64,000 nt of DNA from Deroplatys truncata (lineage: Eukaryota > Arthropoda > Insecta > Mantodea > Mantidae), in NCBI GenBank assembly GCA_030765065.1, contig CM060977.1, positions 96,923,795 through 96,987,794 of the forward strand, read 5' to 3'. The translations under genes and the position numbers were made by a program. The notes beneath the pieces were generated by a model. The model was not told the origin of the DNA, ran no database searches, and was given only the letters and a program-made list of their open reading frames with translations. This document shows, piece by piece, positions 32,435 through 44,935 of the stretch; positions within the stretch are counted from its first letter, which is position 1; each line of letters starts with the position of its first letter.

Positions 32435-33189
32435 TAAAGTTAACTAGGGCGACTGGATTGTGGGAGTTATGCATGCAGAACAGCTTCAGCAGGAAGATTT
32501 CAACAAAGAAATTGCCAAGGACGGTACTATGGCGTCGATTATCATTAACTTAAGGGATGAAAATGACAACTCGAAATAAGTACCTTCGAAGAAGACCAAG
32601 CCGACAACTCTGAACTACTTACTGTTCTATTGATGTAACGTGTCTCATGAGTTACCACCATCAAGATAATATTTTAATGTTTTAAGGATATTTAAAGTGT
32701 TCTGTGGTGCAGAGTTACTGCCATACACACCTATTAAACTTGGTAACAGCGCTCTGCGCCAGCGTTCATATGCATCCCTTTAACTTTTGAACTTACCGTA
32801 GTAAAATGTATGTACATCCCAAGACAAAAGAATGAACACACACTTGAACCGTATATTTGTCTAAGTTCAAATCGTTTTCGCGGCCGGTTCACAATGGTGT
32901 CTCAGGACGGGTGCGTTTAGTTACGTTCTAACGTCACCTTTCATATTGAGTGCCAGCCACTCAATACTCTCTGAAAGCCGAACGGTTATAACTGGTAATT
33001 AGTAATGATACTTATGGAGGTTCGTGTCCCGAGAGTAATTTTATTTTTCTCCGGAAAAATTGCAATGCTTTTAGGCATAATACAATACATTTTCCAATTG
33101 CCAAGGTTTGTTTGATTTTATGCTCACACATAAGACTGAAACTTTTCGTTTTCAAACTAAATAAGAAATAAGTATGTATTATAGTCCGG
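32435..33189. other. mostly featureless, short coding-like piece
   Basis: At 32447-32578 the plus strand reads AEQLQQEDFNKEIAKDG and SIIINLRDENDNSK before a stop, which looks peptide-like. It has no recognised family and is preceded by stops. The rest holds nothing I can name. Confidence 0.3.
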
Positions 33190-33420
33190 AATGAAAAATG
33201 GATGTAATACATTTACATGACTTTCTCTAATCTGTATCTTTTTAGCAGATATACAAATTATTCTTACTAAAGCTTATTTTTCTATCTATTACATTTAATA
33301 CAAATAAACCTTTACAGAAATAGCTACATTGCAGATTTCGTTACAGATGCAAAGGGAACAGCGATAGTCAAATGTTTAAGAACTGGACGCTATAGGCTGG
33401 TCTTAAAATTCTACTTCAGA
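33190..33420 (-). repeat. R850 repeat, left end fragment
   Basis: TAATACATTTACATGAC with TTTCTCTAATC, then TTTCGTTACAGATGCAAA and AAGAACTGGACGCTATAGG. Confidence 0.85.
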
Positions 33421-34562
33421 ACTCGTACTAATATCACACTTATTCTGAAAGCGAAACGAGAAACGTTTTATGCATGAATGTTCTAATTAATATCTTATGC
33501 ATGGAAAACATACGGCTTTACCATTTATTTAACAAATTAAAATTTAAACAATAAACAAAATTACCTCAGGTTGTTACAATTAAGAAGCCCATGCGTTTCA
33601 CCGCTCGGCTACCGTGTACACAACCAAGCTAGAATGCATCTTCCTACTTGTCGCATAGCTTTGAAGTGAACGCAGGGAGGTATTAAATCGTTTATTGTGA
33701 ATGCAACGTCAGCGAATGCTTCCGACATTTTCCGAATAGAACTCGTCTGGCTGTTGCTCATTTATTTTGTCTTAGGCTGTACTTTCAAAATGGAAAGTGT
33801 ATATTTTAATTTTGTGGTTAAATGTAATTAATTTTTAAACACATAATTTCTGAGTATAACTTCATATAAACTACAACTACTACGATTGGAATGCATCTAT
33901 ATCCAGAGTTTCCAATAGCTTCTACGGATTCACTAATGGTTGCTTTAATGCCGCTTTCATAATATCAGTAAAGGGGCTAGCTGATACTTAAGAGCTAGTG
34001 ATTGCGTAATACCCTCGAAATCCCTAGCTAGATACTAATAACAGCCTCCTCGTATTCAGCTGAACCTAGTTATAAAGGATTTTCGTGTCCTACTCTCGAA
34101 ACAAGGAAATCAATGATGAAAGGCAGACGGCCTTGGAAGGGAGAGAGAGAGAGAGAGAGATTTGTCCGTATAATACACTTAACGGACCGGATCTCCACTT
34201 AATAAAACTTGGATTTATGGAACCGTAATGTCCAGCAGAGCTGTTCCGCCTCTCTGCTTAATTTCAGCAGTCTGTGCTTTAATCAATAGCTCCTGCGCTA
34301 AGTCCCGTTCGCTTCGTGAAAGCGCAGATATGCGTAGCATTTCAGAGCCCTATTCAGATGCTCCATAATTAAGAATCCCTCAATTGCTGTCCCTTAATGT
34401 ATTTAAGGAATCTGAAAGCCATCTTGCACAGTCTGCTTACTAAGGCCAACTAAGAAATAGCAAACAGAAGAAGGTCAACAGAAGGGAGGTATTAGATCCA
34501 TAAACATTACTGACAGAAAAACATCGTGAACTTGTAGTGCTATATCTCATACCTTTACATGT
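33421..34562. other. no gene recognised; (GA)n tract
   Basis: About 1.1 kb without a known repeat. A (GA)n microsatellite lies at 34140-34161. Confidence 0.45.
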
Positions 34563-35889
34563 TGAGGCAGTATTTTATATCAAAACACTGTGAATGTTAG
34601 AGTGATTGTAGTGTAAATTAACATTATTGTATGACAATGATGTTTGTTAGCCCATAAGCATTGTTAGGAATTAAGTTTACACGGCCTCACTGAAACTGAC
34701 AATAGAAGTGGGTAGCAATGAATCGATGGGCTGAGTTGTTTATCACTAAGAAGAGACAAAAAATGACGTCAGGGTAGCGTGCCTTTCTTTACAAATGGAG
34801 AGAATATCTTCCCTAGAGCATATATGTTAGTAGTAGTGATTGGCTAACAAAACAGACGCTAATGTTGGCGCGATTTAGTAACCAATAGCAGATCTATTAT
34901 AATGTTTAGGCATTTTAGGGAGAAGGAGTATACATTCTCGAGCCATAAGCAAGTTTCATGCAGTCTTGAAAAATCATTCGCGAGGTACACGTGCGATGTC
35001 ATCAATTTGTAATGTTATATTTATTTATTGAGCCCCACGTTTGGGAGCCAATTTGCGACGGTATTATTTGTGTATGTTTGTGTATTTGTGTTTACTCCAC
35101 GTGGTGAAGCCATTTTGTGACGTGATTCTTTGTTAGGTTTGTTAGCTCCATCTGGTGTTAGCAATTTGCGGCAGTATTAAGTGTTCGTTTGAAAGAATGC
35201 TACTGTTATTTTATTTAATTTTTGTTCACTGTCCTCCGGCTAGCTATGATATTTTTGGTCGAGCACTTCTCTTTATACCGGTTGTGTAAACGGAAAGGAG
35301 CCTTTTATCCACAGATAACACTGATGAAAGAATTTGTTTTACACTTTTATTGTCGAACACATTCACTATCACATTTACACATTGATCTTGACACTCGCCA
35401 AACTGAAACTGTTATAATAACTTCATTACTGATAATTCTTAATTCGCGTACTTCAACTTTTTGTATAATTACTTTACAACTCTTGAGATTTTTCATAACT
35501 CTGCTACGCGTAACCTGCGAATTGATAGCCGACGTGTACCGTACAAATACTTCTGCTGGACTGAAGGCGACGTGTAACATACAAATGTTTTCGACGAACT
35601 GACGGACTGAAGGACTTTACCTCTAACCTAGCCCTTTTTATACTCCTACACCCCAATATACCTAAAGATTATAACTGAGCTGCTATTGGCTAATAAAACG
35701 CGCCAACATTAGCGTCTATTTTTATATCCAATGAAAATTACGAAAACATATACTCTAGGTAAAATGTTCCCGCAAATTCTTAAGAAAAACGCGCCAATAT
35801 TACGTAACTTCCTCGTCTCTAATAATGATAAACAGCTCACCCCCTCGCTGCATTATTGCACGCTATTATTGTCAGTTTCAGTAGAGAAA
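34563..35889. mobile_element. inverted pair of Gypsy-like LTR pieces, family 2
   Basis: The left piece (from 34563, TGAGGCAGTATTTTA) is the start of an LTR on the plus strand. The right piece (about 35030-35889) is an LTR of the same family on the minus strand, with tandem primer-binding-site-like blocks at about 35030-35200. The two arms share ACTGAAACTGACAATA and GACGCTAATGTTGGCGCG in opposite orientation. The block is broken, has no coding region and looks old. The same LTR family occurs at 37.43-38.30 kb. Confidence 0.7.
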
Positions 35890-35899
35890 GTGGTAAGAT

Positions 35900-36215
35900 T
35901 TTTCCCAACTAAATGATCAGATCTGGTGTATTTTTGGCTGTGTATGGCCGATCGTTATCACCCATTATTGTTTCCCCATAAACCTTACACATTTGACGAT
36001 GAATTTTTGGTAGCATAGCATTTTTCGCATTCAAAACGCGAATCACGGATCGTTCGATTCTTTGAACATTTCGAAACGCTCTAACAACAGGAAAACATGT
36101 AGTGATAATCGCTCACAGCTGCACCTGGCTTCCTAATGAATAGAGGAAGTGATCGCGCCTGCTGAAAATGCGACTGCAGCGCTATAGCGGCAATACTTTA
36201 AAAATAAGTCTCGTA
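35900..36215 (-). pseudogene. mariner deletion derivative, fragment
   Basis: On the minus strand, KIHRQMCKVYGETIM, the N-terminal helix-turn-helix of mariner transposase, runs directly into GDNDRPYTAKNT, which corresponds to the second catalytic Asp block (DNARPHTA). About half the protein between them is absent. The copy at 45.33-45.96 kb has the same junction. The region upstream of the ORF also matches that copy. It abuts the inverted LTR block. Confidence 0.75.
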
Positions 36216-37004
36216 GCTCGCCTTGCCCTGGTTAATGGTTTCTACAATATTGGGTATGTAGATGAAATTCTGATGTCATGTAGTATCATTTCAGACTTGG
36301 TTTCACCTACATTATTGGTTATGGGTGGGTGTTTCTCTATATTGCAACCAGTGACAAATGAGTATTGGATTGGATGTGAAGCAGAGGGGATTCGGCACCG
36401 ACCCAGCAAATCCAGATATTGTATCTAAGCACCTACGAGAGGACGATCCGGGAGGAAGGGATGAGGAGAAGGGAGACACCGAACGGCTAGAACCAGTAGT
36501 GACGGCACAGCAATGACTATCCCTACAGTTTCCAGGGATAACCCGGCTTACACCCCAGCAGACGGACAGGAGATCAATGACCCGAACCCACATGGGCGTT
36601 TTCCATGGCGAGGTGTAAGCCGAGTTTTATAATTGTATGAGAGCGGTAATTATGCTCATCCCACTATTTGTTTGCAATGATTTATCTGCGACCATTTAAG
36701 TGAAAACAGATACCCACCTTATCTGCGTCAATTATACGATCATACCTTTATAAATAACAGCATCCTCATTCAATAAAAGAGAGTTATACAGAGACGCTGC
36801 CTTAAAAGTAAAAACCAAAAATGATATCAAAAGGACCTACATCTAGGTTGAAGTATGTCACTCTCCTTATTTAAAATTTATTAAAATTGAGAAGTTTTGG
36901 ATTGGATAAGGAAATATGCTCCACTTAAAAATTCCAAACAGTATTTCAACGAAAATATACGCTTTGAGACTACCTGAATTAAAAAAATTGTGTATTTAGA
37001 AAAA
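36216..37004. other. unclassified, GC-rich patch
   Basis: A GC-richer patch at about 36375-36610 contains AAGCCGGGTT and AAGCCGAG on the minus strand, resembling neither SINE type clearly. The remainder is AT-rich with no feature seen. Confidence 0.35.
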
Positions 37005-38680
37005 AAAATCTTATGCAATACATACACATGAGCTTCTCTACACTGTAAGTTTTTAGTGTGTATACAAACTGTTCATACTAAAAGTTATTTTTCTGTATAC
37101 TGCATTTAATCCAAATAATCCTTTGCAGAAACAGCTGCATTACACATTTCCTTATAAATACAAAGAGAACAGCGTCAAATGTTTAAGAACTGAACGATAT
37201 ACGCTGCCCTAAAATCCATACGCTTCCAGGACACCGCGAGAAACAACTGAAAATTGATGGGGCTTAAAAAGAACAGTATTGAACAGTTCGGACCTTGATT
37301 AAGGGATATCTTAGAAACGGCTTATGCCACAAGAAACTTATTTAAGTAAACTGTGTGTTTTAAAGATATCTAAGTTTTTGTGAGGTACGCTTTACAAAAT
37401 TTCTTCCTAGTTAACAGGATTTCCTAGGCTATTTGTCGCGGTATCGTTCGTGTTATTTTATTTGCTGAGCGCCTGTTATTGTTTTACTATTTTGAATTTT
37501 GGGTTCTTTGTCCTCCGGCTAGCTATTATTACTCAGTCGAGCAAATCTCTTGAACAGGATGTGTAAACGGAAAGGAGTTGTTACTAAAAGATAACACTGA
37601 TAAAAGAATTTGTTTTTACACTTTTATTGCCGTCACACTTCATTAGTTTCATATATTTAATCTTGATACACACCTGACTAAAACGGTTATATTTTCGAAT
37701 GTAAATATGATCACTTATTTGCCGCGCATTATTAATTCGCGTATTTCTCATTTTATAACTAACTTTACGACGCGAGAGATTCTGTAGAATTGCGTAACGT
37801 GTACTTCATGAATGCTTCTGTTGAGCTGCGCGACGTTTAACTCGTGAATGATTCTGTTGAACTGAGCGACGTGTAACCCGTGAATGATTCTGTTGAACTG
37901 CGCGTTACTTGTCTCGGGCTTCAGAATTTATACTCCCTCACCCGATATGCCTAAACATTATAGTAACAGCTGCTATTGGTTAATAAAGCGCGCCAACATT
38001 AGCGTCTATTTTTATATCCAATCAAAATTATGAACACATATGCTCCAGGAAGATATTCCCTCCATTTCTAAAGAAAGGCACGCTACTCTGACGTCATTTG
38101 TTTGCCTCTTCTAATTGATAAACAACTCAACCCCTCGCTCCATTGTTATCCGCTCCTATTGTCAGTTTCAGTGAGGCCGTGTAAACTTATTTCCTAACAA
38201 TGCTTATAATTAACAAACATCTCAATTCATTGTCATACAATAATGTTAATTTACACTACAATCACTCTGGCATTCACAGTGTTGTGATTTAAAATACTGC
38301 CTCAATTCGCAGAAAATTCAAGACATGCATTTTACTTTTAAGCTAAATATCTTTAATATGTGTTATTTTAATCAAAATATTTGCACTAATTGTTTAAGAA
38401 CAATTATAAAATGTTGCACATAAAGAGTAGTTGGGGTGGAGGATTTTCTTGAAAATCTTTGTGTCGCATCCTTGGAAGATACTGAACTCAAATATCTCAT
38501 TTGGTATATATACGAATTTTCGTTTTTCAGTTATGCTCACACACAGACCTTTATTAAAAATCAATTGTCTTTTGGGTTCAGTTATTTCAAAGCATGTATT
38601 TCCGGTCAAACTTCAGTATTGAATTTTTGGATGGAATGCAGTGCCTTTTCTGTCTACTATGTACGTGGTAGGGAAAGTAA
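37005..38680 (-). repeat. R850 repeat, full length, host of an LTR
   Basis: R850 runs 37005-37433 and 38305-38680, with both ends present (ACATACACATGAGCTTCTC and GGTAGGGAAAGTAAAAAA). The break is in the TTCCCAGAAAATTC landmark and ATT is repeated on both sides. Confidence 0.9.
37434..38304 (-). mobile_element. solo LTR, Gypsy-like, family 2
   Basis: Minus strand starts TGAGGCAGTATTTTA and ends CGCGACA, about 870 bp, inside an R850 copy. A GACGCTAATGTTGGCGCG block and a CCAATAGCAG box are shared with the inverted pieces at 34.56-35.89 kb. No internal region; a recombination remnant younger than its R850 host. Confidence 0.75.
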
Positions 38681-38689
38681 AAAATGGTC

Positions 38690-38965
38690 CGTGTTGCGTG
38701 TGTGTGAAGTCAAGAAAAAAGTTGGTTTAATACCAAAGTTGGTACTTAGGCTCAGCATCTTCCAAGGATGCGATACGCACATTTTAGGGAGAATCGCCCC
38801 CATGGCTGTAACGATTTTAATTAATACACCATATGTTTAACACATATGTATGGCGAATAAAATACATATTTTGAATTTTCTGGAAATAGCATATGAAATC
38901 CTCTTCCTTCTGAATAAATTTTATATAATTCCTAAAGCGTAAGAGATAGACAATATCTTACTACA
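38690..38965 (+). repeat. R850 repeat, internal fragment
   Basis: ATACCAAAGTTGGTACTTAGG, CATCTTCCAAGGATGCG and ACTACACAAAAAAA, where the next copy begins on the other strand. Confidence 0.8.
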
Positions 38966-39782
38966 CAAAAAAATCTGATGTGTTACACTCACATGACTTT
39001 CTCTACTCTTGTACAAACTATTTTTACAAACGCTTATTCTCCATATGCTTCATGTTAATCGAGATGTTAATCTTATTGCTAATTTTCTTGTAGATGCAAG
39101 GGGAATTGGTAGGCTTTAACCGATAGTCAAATATTTTAAGAGGTGGTTGCCATGTGGAGTATTCCATTTTTTGCATTACCAGGACAAAGAAAATAAATAA
39201 CGAATTTGAGAAAAAGTATAAGTTTTGGAAAATTTAAGGGAATAACAAGCAATATCTCGAAAATGGTTCACCCAACGAAAAAAAGTGCATGACATAAATT
39301 GTGTATTTTAACACGATCTATATTTTTGTGTAGTAAAATTTTGTCTATCTCTTATGGTTTACCAGTTATGCAAAAGTCGTTCACAATGAAGAATACTTTT
39401 GGAGACATTCCAAGAAAATTCGAGATATACATTTGATTTGTCATAAAAATATCTTAAGCATATGATATTTTAATCAAAATCGTTAGAGCCATTTTTGAGA
39501 AAATAAAAATTTTCGAAAAATGTTCCATGTAAAGGGTAATATGGGGTGGGGATATTTTCTTGAAAACCTTCGTGTCGCATCTCTGGAAGATACTGAACCT
39601 AAATACCAAGTTTGGTGTTTATCCGACTGTTCGTTTCTGAGTTACGCTGTTCACAGACACACACACGGACATGTTTCCAAAAATGTTTTTTTTTTTTATT
39701 CAGGGGTGAAATCTCGGTATCGAATTTTTGGGTGGAATACAATGCTTCCCCTACTACTATACGTAGTAGAGAAAGTAATAAT
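38966..39782 (-). repeat. R850 repeat, full length, subfamily 2
   Basis: Complete from TCTGATGTGTTACACTCAC to GTAGAGAAAGTAATAATG, and very close to the copy at 12.81-13.64 kb. A short T-run lies at 39690-39697. Confidence 0.9.
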
Positions 39783-40074
39783 GTACAGCTTCTTAAAGCA
39801 TACAATTTACTCGTATATCAAATAAGACTTTGTATTGTGCTGAGTTTTAAAATAGTTAGATATTTATTTGTTTAGTAACCTGACTCCATTTGAGTTAACC
39901 AACTAACACAGAATAATAGATAAATAATGCAGTACCTTCGGTTTATACAACGTGCGAGCGTCGCGCGAATGCCTGCTCCGCACACAGGCTACTACACTGC
40001 GGGTTTTCCGTTCCGTAACTCCCGAGTTACTTGCTCACGAGTGTTAGTAACATATGATTGGTACTAACTTGCTA

Positions 40075-40260
40075 TAACTGTGGTTGAAAGTGGTGTCCAT
40101 CTGCGCGAAGACTTCTTGACATCATCAATGAACTTACCATTCACACGCATAAGCTCTTCTTGCATAATGTTAATAACTTCTGCTTTGATATTGTCCTTAG
40201 GTTCGTCTATGGTGTGGGAATTGCTCCTATAAACTTTATGTTTTAGTGTTTAGCGATGCC
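40075..40260 (-). pseudogene. possible Tc1/mariner-like transposase C-terminus
   Basis: Minus strand reads INIMQEELMRVNGKFIDDVK and, one frame over, LRADGHHFQPQL. The EEL-RV-x-F-x(n)-C-x-G-HF pattern is typical of the end of several Tc1/mariner-like transposases of insects. It is too short and broken to classify. It might pair with the N-terminal-only element at 867-1462, but no shared sequence proves this. Confidence 0.45.
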
Positions 40261-40527
40261 GTTGTTGTAAATTTATTAACCAAAAATCTCGGACCTCAAT
40301 AATCAGGAAATTGCTGCTGAAATTTTCTACATACCTCACTACACGAATCAGTTTTCACGTATATACCGTTTGTAAAACTACGCTGTTCAAGCGTGAATTT
40401 TTGGCAGGCATTCCTATGACCTAATAACATTCCTAAGGAAATCACACACAACACACGTATTGTCGAAACACTTCAGAACACGAAGGCAAAGTAAGACTGA
40501 GACAGGTCATAGCTGATAAATGTATCC
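40261..40527. other. no recognisable feature
   Basis: AT-rich sequence between the transposase remnant and a solo LTR. Confidence 0.4.
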
Positions 40528-41568
40528 TGAAGAAGTTATTTTGTTGGAGTTGTTTATTTATTTAGCACCACGTATGAAAGCCAATTTGAAGTAGAATTGT
40601 TCTTTACGTTATTTGCTGCTACGTATGAAAAGTCGATTTGAAGTAGGAGTTGTATTATATTTCAACTGTTGTGGAGCCGAACACTTGAAGTTTTTGCAAC
40701 CGCACGTATGGTACCCGGTTTCCGGTAGCCTTCACCTCAAATGTGCTTTCAGGTGGCCTTTTCCCCAAGTTTAAAAATAATAGCTTTGTATTTTGACTGT
40801 TTCTTTAGATATTATATATGTATGTTTGCCTCGGCTGCGTCAGTATTATTGTTAGAGACATGGAAGTCTTCGCAGGGCGTAATGCAACAAGAATGTAGGC
40901 TTACGCAGATTTTAAGTTTTAATTCACTCCTTCTTATTAATCCTTGATACTAATTAAATATCACTTCACTCATATAGAGAGCTGTGAGATTCGTTTTATT
41001 AATTAATTGCGCTTTTTACCACGTAAAACTATTTTTCGTCTCACATATATACATATTAAATCTCTCGAGGACGCATATTGCATCCGGGTTACTATCACTG
41101 TCTGCAGGCAATTGACTAGATTTCAACCGTCTAAACTTGTAAATTGCTGTATTTCAAGTCTCTGATTGGCTAATCCTAATCCAATAGAATACCTTCATTT
41201 AACTAAAGCTTTTTCTGGTTGTTGATTGGCTATTTTATAAACTGTCACTAAAATTACATTATTGTTACTCCAATAATCAGAAGCAGTATTATTAAACTCT
41301 CAAACTCATTATTGCCTCAGGGTTACCTCATTGTTACCTCATTGTGAGTAACGTTTAACTTATTATTCTCACAGCTCCTACAATATTAAATTACATAATA
41401 CATTCACATAACATTATTGAACATGTTTGCAATAATATAAGCATATGCGATGACTGTTACATACATTTTACAAATTATTACATACACATTGTTTCAAGGC
41501 AGGCTGTTATTTAATTTACATATTATATAATTTGACTAAATCATTTAAGTGTTAAAAATACTGCCTCA
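40528..41568 (-). mobile_element. solo LTR, Gypsy-like, family 1
   Basis: Minus strand starts TGAGGCAGTATTTT and ends CTTCTTCA. A perfect 4-bp repeat ATCC flanks it (40524-40527, 41569-41572). Two primer-binding-site-like blocks lie near the 3' end. Alignable end to end with the copies at 7.76, 27.94 and 61.48 kb. No internal region. Confidence 0.85.
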
Positions 41569-41749
41569 ATCCTTCGCACGTCCGGCGCCACTGCTGCATA
41601 GTGACATAATACCGAGGTCACTGCCATCTCGGCCGATACCATATAAGGCGGTTGTAGCCTTTGTATAAAACGAAGGCAGTGTATAATAAGTCATCATTAA
41701 AATTAATATATATGAATAAAAGCAATAGAAGTATTTTACATTTCTTAGT

Positions 41750-42425
41750 CATTAAGTCAAGAAATTATGTGCTGCTAATACCATACACATTATTTTTAAA
41801 AATTGATAACGATTCTTTTTTAGTATATTGTACGACAGCTTCCTCATTATTTTTACTAATTCTGTGTTTATCCTTCCAATTTACAAACTCTTTGGATATT
41901 GTACCACGTGATTCAGAAAGAAGACCTGCAACAGAAGTGTTCTTTATATTGTAATACTCTTTAAAGTATGGCACAGTAGGTTCATAACTAATTGTGTTTC
42001 TTTGTTAACTTCTTAAGGTTGATCCACCCCAGTTTCGAATCTGACGGTTGGGTCAATTACCTCTACTTCGCAATTCTTCCCGTTGATGGCTATGATGTCT
42101 ATCCGTCTTGGTTTTTTCATCTGACAAGAAGTAAAATTTTTCATATACTTCTAATTCCTTTTCATGAAGCGCTTCAGCTAGCAATGATCGAAAAGTGTTA
42201 TGAGTTTAATTCCTAACAATTTCCTCTGGGAATAGCTCACAAGCACGTGAGGAACGTTTTCATTCAGATAACAATATCTACAACGGTTGGTACTTGAGAG
42301 ACGTCCAGGAAGACAAGAAACACCATTACATCTTAATAATGCCGCACCATTTATAACTACTTAGGACCAATTGTTTGTAGTTGGAACGTGAAAATAATGC
42401 AATGCCCTCGAATTTATGAGAGTAG
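41750..42425 (-). pseudogene. R2-like LINE C-terminal remnant
   Basis: Minus strand, in order: a finger CRYCYLNENVPHVL (NRCRYC then PHVL), then EALHEKELEVYEKFYFL one frame over, RRIDIIAING, and EVIDPTVRFETGV. After a frame change come PYFKEYYNIKNTSVAGLL and SRGTISKEFVNWKDKH. The D-x(n)-IDPTVRFE block followed by GLL-GARGTI and an ILKNxxYG-type end is the pattern of type-2 (R2-like, restriction-enzyme-like endonuclease) LINE ends. At least two frame changes and stops are seen and no reverse transcriptase core remains. The 41765-41974 minus frame is a real part of it. Confidence 0.75.
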
Positions 42426-42537
42426 GAAAACCAAGCGGTATAAGTATACTCTCTCTCTCTTTATTTATTTTTTATTTTTTGTAAAATCTGTCTCTGCTGT
42501 CTCATTGGTTTGTGTTCATCCGTTTGTTCCAGTTCTA

Positions 42538-43201
42538 CGAGGATAGTCAGAAAGTCCCAGACGTTTTGGCCTATCGTAGCGATGAGTAGGGCTCGAGCCG
42601 CCATCTTGGTGTTAGAACGTTCTTACATTCAGTATGCATCTAGTTGTGGTAGAGTGAGGACTGTGTCTTCCTTAATGTGCTCTCTGTGAGTTGTTAAAAT
42701 GTGGCGCTGCAATAGAAAATACCGCCACTTGTGAAGTGCGGTTGACTAAAAACAACAAACCAATTGAGATTTATCGTCAACTTTGTGATGTTTACGGGCA
42801 GGGATTAATGAGTGAAGGCAATGGTGCATTGATTTTAAAAATGGCCGTACCAATGTTTACGACGAGGATCGCAGTGGTAGGCTAAGCCTTATGACTAATG
42901 AACTGTCAATACAAATCAATGACAAAATTCGTGAAAATCGTCGTCTTACGATTACAGAACTTTCGGAAAATTTCCCCCAAATTTCACGGAGTTTGGTGCA
43001 TCAAATTGATGCTTTGATACTGACGCTGAACTGTATGCCGGTGTAAACCAGTGGTTGAATGATAAATGTCTCAATTTGAATGGCGATTATGTAGAAAAAT
43101 AGCTTAGGAGTGTACCTTTCAAATGTATATAATAAACGTTGATATTTGCATTTTGTTATTTGTTTATTTAAAAACGCCTGGGACTTTCTGAATTACCCTC
43201 G
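42538..43201 (+). mobile_element. mariner deletion derivative
   Basis: Inverted ends CGAGGATAGTCAGAAAGTCC and CGAGGGTAATTCAGAAAGTC (minus), with TA on both sides (42536-42537, 43202-43203). Inside, IEIYRQLCDVYGQGLMSEG, then FKNGRTNVYDEDRSGR one frame over and NDKIRENRRLTITELSENFP give the helix-turn-helix and linker of a mariner transposase. It then jumps to CLNLNGDYVEK, the protein's last residues. The whole catalytic domain is deleted, leaving a ~664-bp non-autonomous element. Confidence 0.9.
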
Positions 43202-43589
43202 TAATTCAGCATTACATTTGTTTTTTGTAATCAAAGTTTCCCACAGCGTTAATATGTTCATCCACCGACTTGTTGATGTTTAATTGGTGAAGAAAAGCTA
43301 CCCACGTAGCTCGCATTAACGAAAGACCTTTGAGTTAGTAATACGTGTAAATCATTAAGTTAGGGGTGTCACTAGGAGATTACATAATTTCTTTTACAGC
43401 ATTTGGAGTCAATTTGTTCAAATTTAAACAGAAAACTTTTGGTACTTTATTAATAGAGACCGTTTTGAAGCGTAAATAAAAGATGGAGATGTTTTGATTA
43501 AAAATTAGGATTTTTGGTTGCGGTTGCAGACACGTGTAGAAAGAAGCGAGAGTATATAGATTGATTTTTATTTTATGTAAAATCTCATC

Positions 43590-44056
43590 AGAGTTAAAAA
43601 AAATTATGATGTATTGCACTCACATGGCTTCCTCTACTCTTATACAGACTACTTTTACAAGCGTTTATTCTCCACCTACTTAATGTTAATCGAGGTAAAC
43701 ATTTGCAAATCGTATTGCTAATTTTCTTGTAGCTGCAAGGGGAATATGGTAGGCTTTAAGCGATAGTGAAATCTTTTAAGAGCTGGTTGCTACTTGGAGT
43801 ATTTCATTCTCTTTGCAGCAAAATTTTGTTTATCTCTTAGGGTTTACCAGCTATGCAAAATTCATTCAGAATGAAGAGCACTTTGGGAGACATTCCTAGA
43901 AAATTGAAGATATACATTTTATTTGCTATGAAAATATCGTAAGTATATGATATATTGATCAAAATCGTTAGAGCCGTTCTTAAGAAGATCAAAATTTTCG
44001 AAAAATCATCCTGTAAAGGGTATTCGGGGTGGAGGGATTTTCTTGAAAAGCCTATG
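43590..44056 (-). repeat. R850 repeat, subfamily 2, internally deleted
   Basis: ATGTATTGCACTCACATGG to GAGCTGGTTGCTACTTGG, then a jump to AAATTTTGTTTATCTC and the GTTTACCAGC landmark. It ends within TTTTCTTGAAAAGCC. Confidence 0.8.
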
Positions 44057-44254
44057 CCTAGCGTGTTCACTCCTTCGGTTGTTGCTAATGGCTTTCTGTA
44101 ATCAGCTGTTACTAATTACCTTCATCTTTCCGGACAAGCATTATACTCTCATTTAGTACATGAAAATTATTTATTGCAATTATTTCTGTGTCCTACTGTT
44201 TTTCTCTATTTAATTATTTCCAGCTGCCGGTCAATAATTACAGTATCAAGTTTT

Positions 44255-44935
44255 AGAAAATGTATCTGTCTGTCTGTGCATAACATAATTCGAGAACGAA
44301 AAGTCGGATAAATACCAAACTTGTTATTTAAATTCAGTATGTTACAAGTATGCGACACACATTTAATGAAAATACCTTCACCCTATATTACCCTTTAAAT
44401 GGAACCTTTTCGTTACTTCTGATTTAATAACTATTTTGTGTTCCGTGACAAATAAAATATATTCTTTAAGCTTTCTGGGAATAGCATATGAAGTCCGCTT
44501 AATTTGGAATGACTTTTGTATAACTTGTAAACTGTAAGAAGTAGAAGAAAAATAATATACACAACGAAACGCATATTTCGTTAAAGCACACAATTTACGT
44601 CAATTATGAACATTTCAGAGGTATTTTTAATTTTTGTTTGAATTGTTAATATTTTATACTTTTTCGTTACTATTGTTCTTATTTTCTCCTCTCGTGGTAA
44701 TGCAAAGTGAAATTAATTTTAACGCCTACACAAAGTGATCCGTTTTTAAAACATTTCAGTGTTGTGTTTACTGTATTCCCTTTGTGCCTACAAGGAAAGA
44801 CGTAATAAAACCATTTCTGCAAATGTTTATCTTGATTTACACTAAACAGATAGAACAATAAGCTTCTGTGAGCACTGTTTGTAGAAGTGTCCGTAGAGAA
44901 ATTTATTTGAATGTAACACATCAGATCTTTTTAAT
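44255..44935 (+). repeat. R850 repeat, left-truncated
   Basis: AAAAGTCGGATAAATACC, TGCGACACACATTTAATG, then the family's end GAATGTAACACATCAGATC. Confidence 0.85.

Noticed and set aside
32447-32578. possible exon
   Set aside because: A short peptide-like stretch only, with stops before it and no splice signals or family match.
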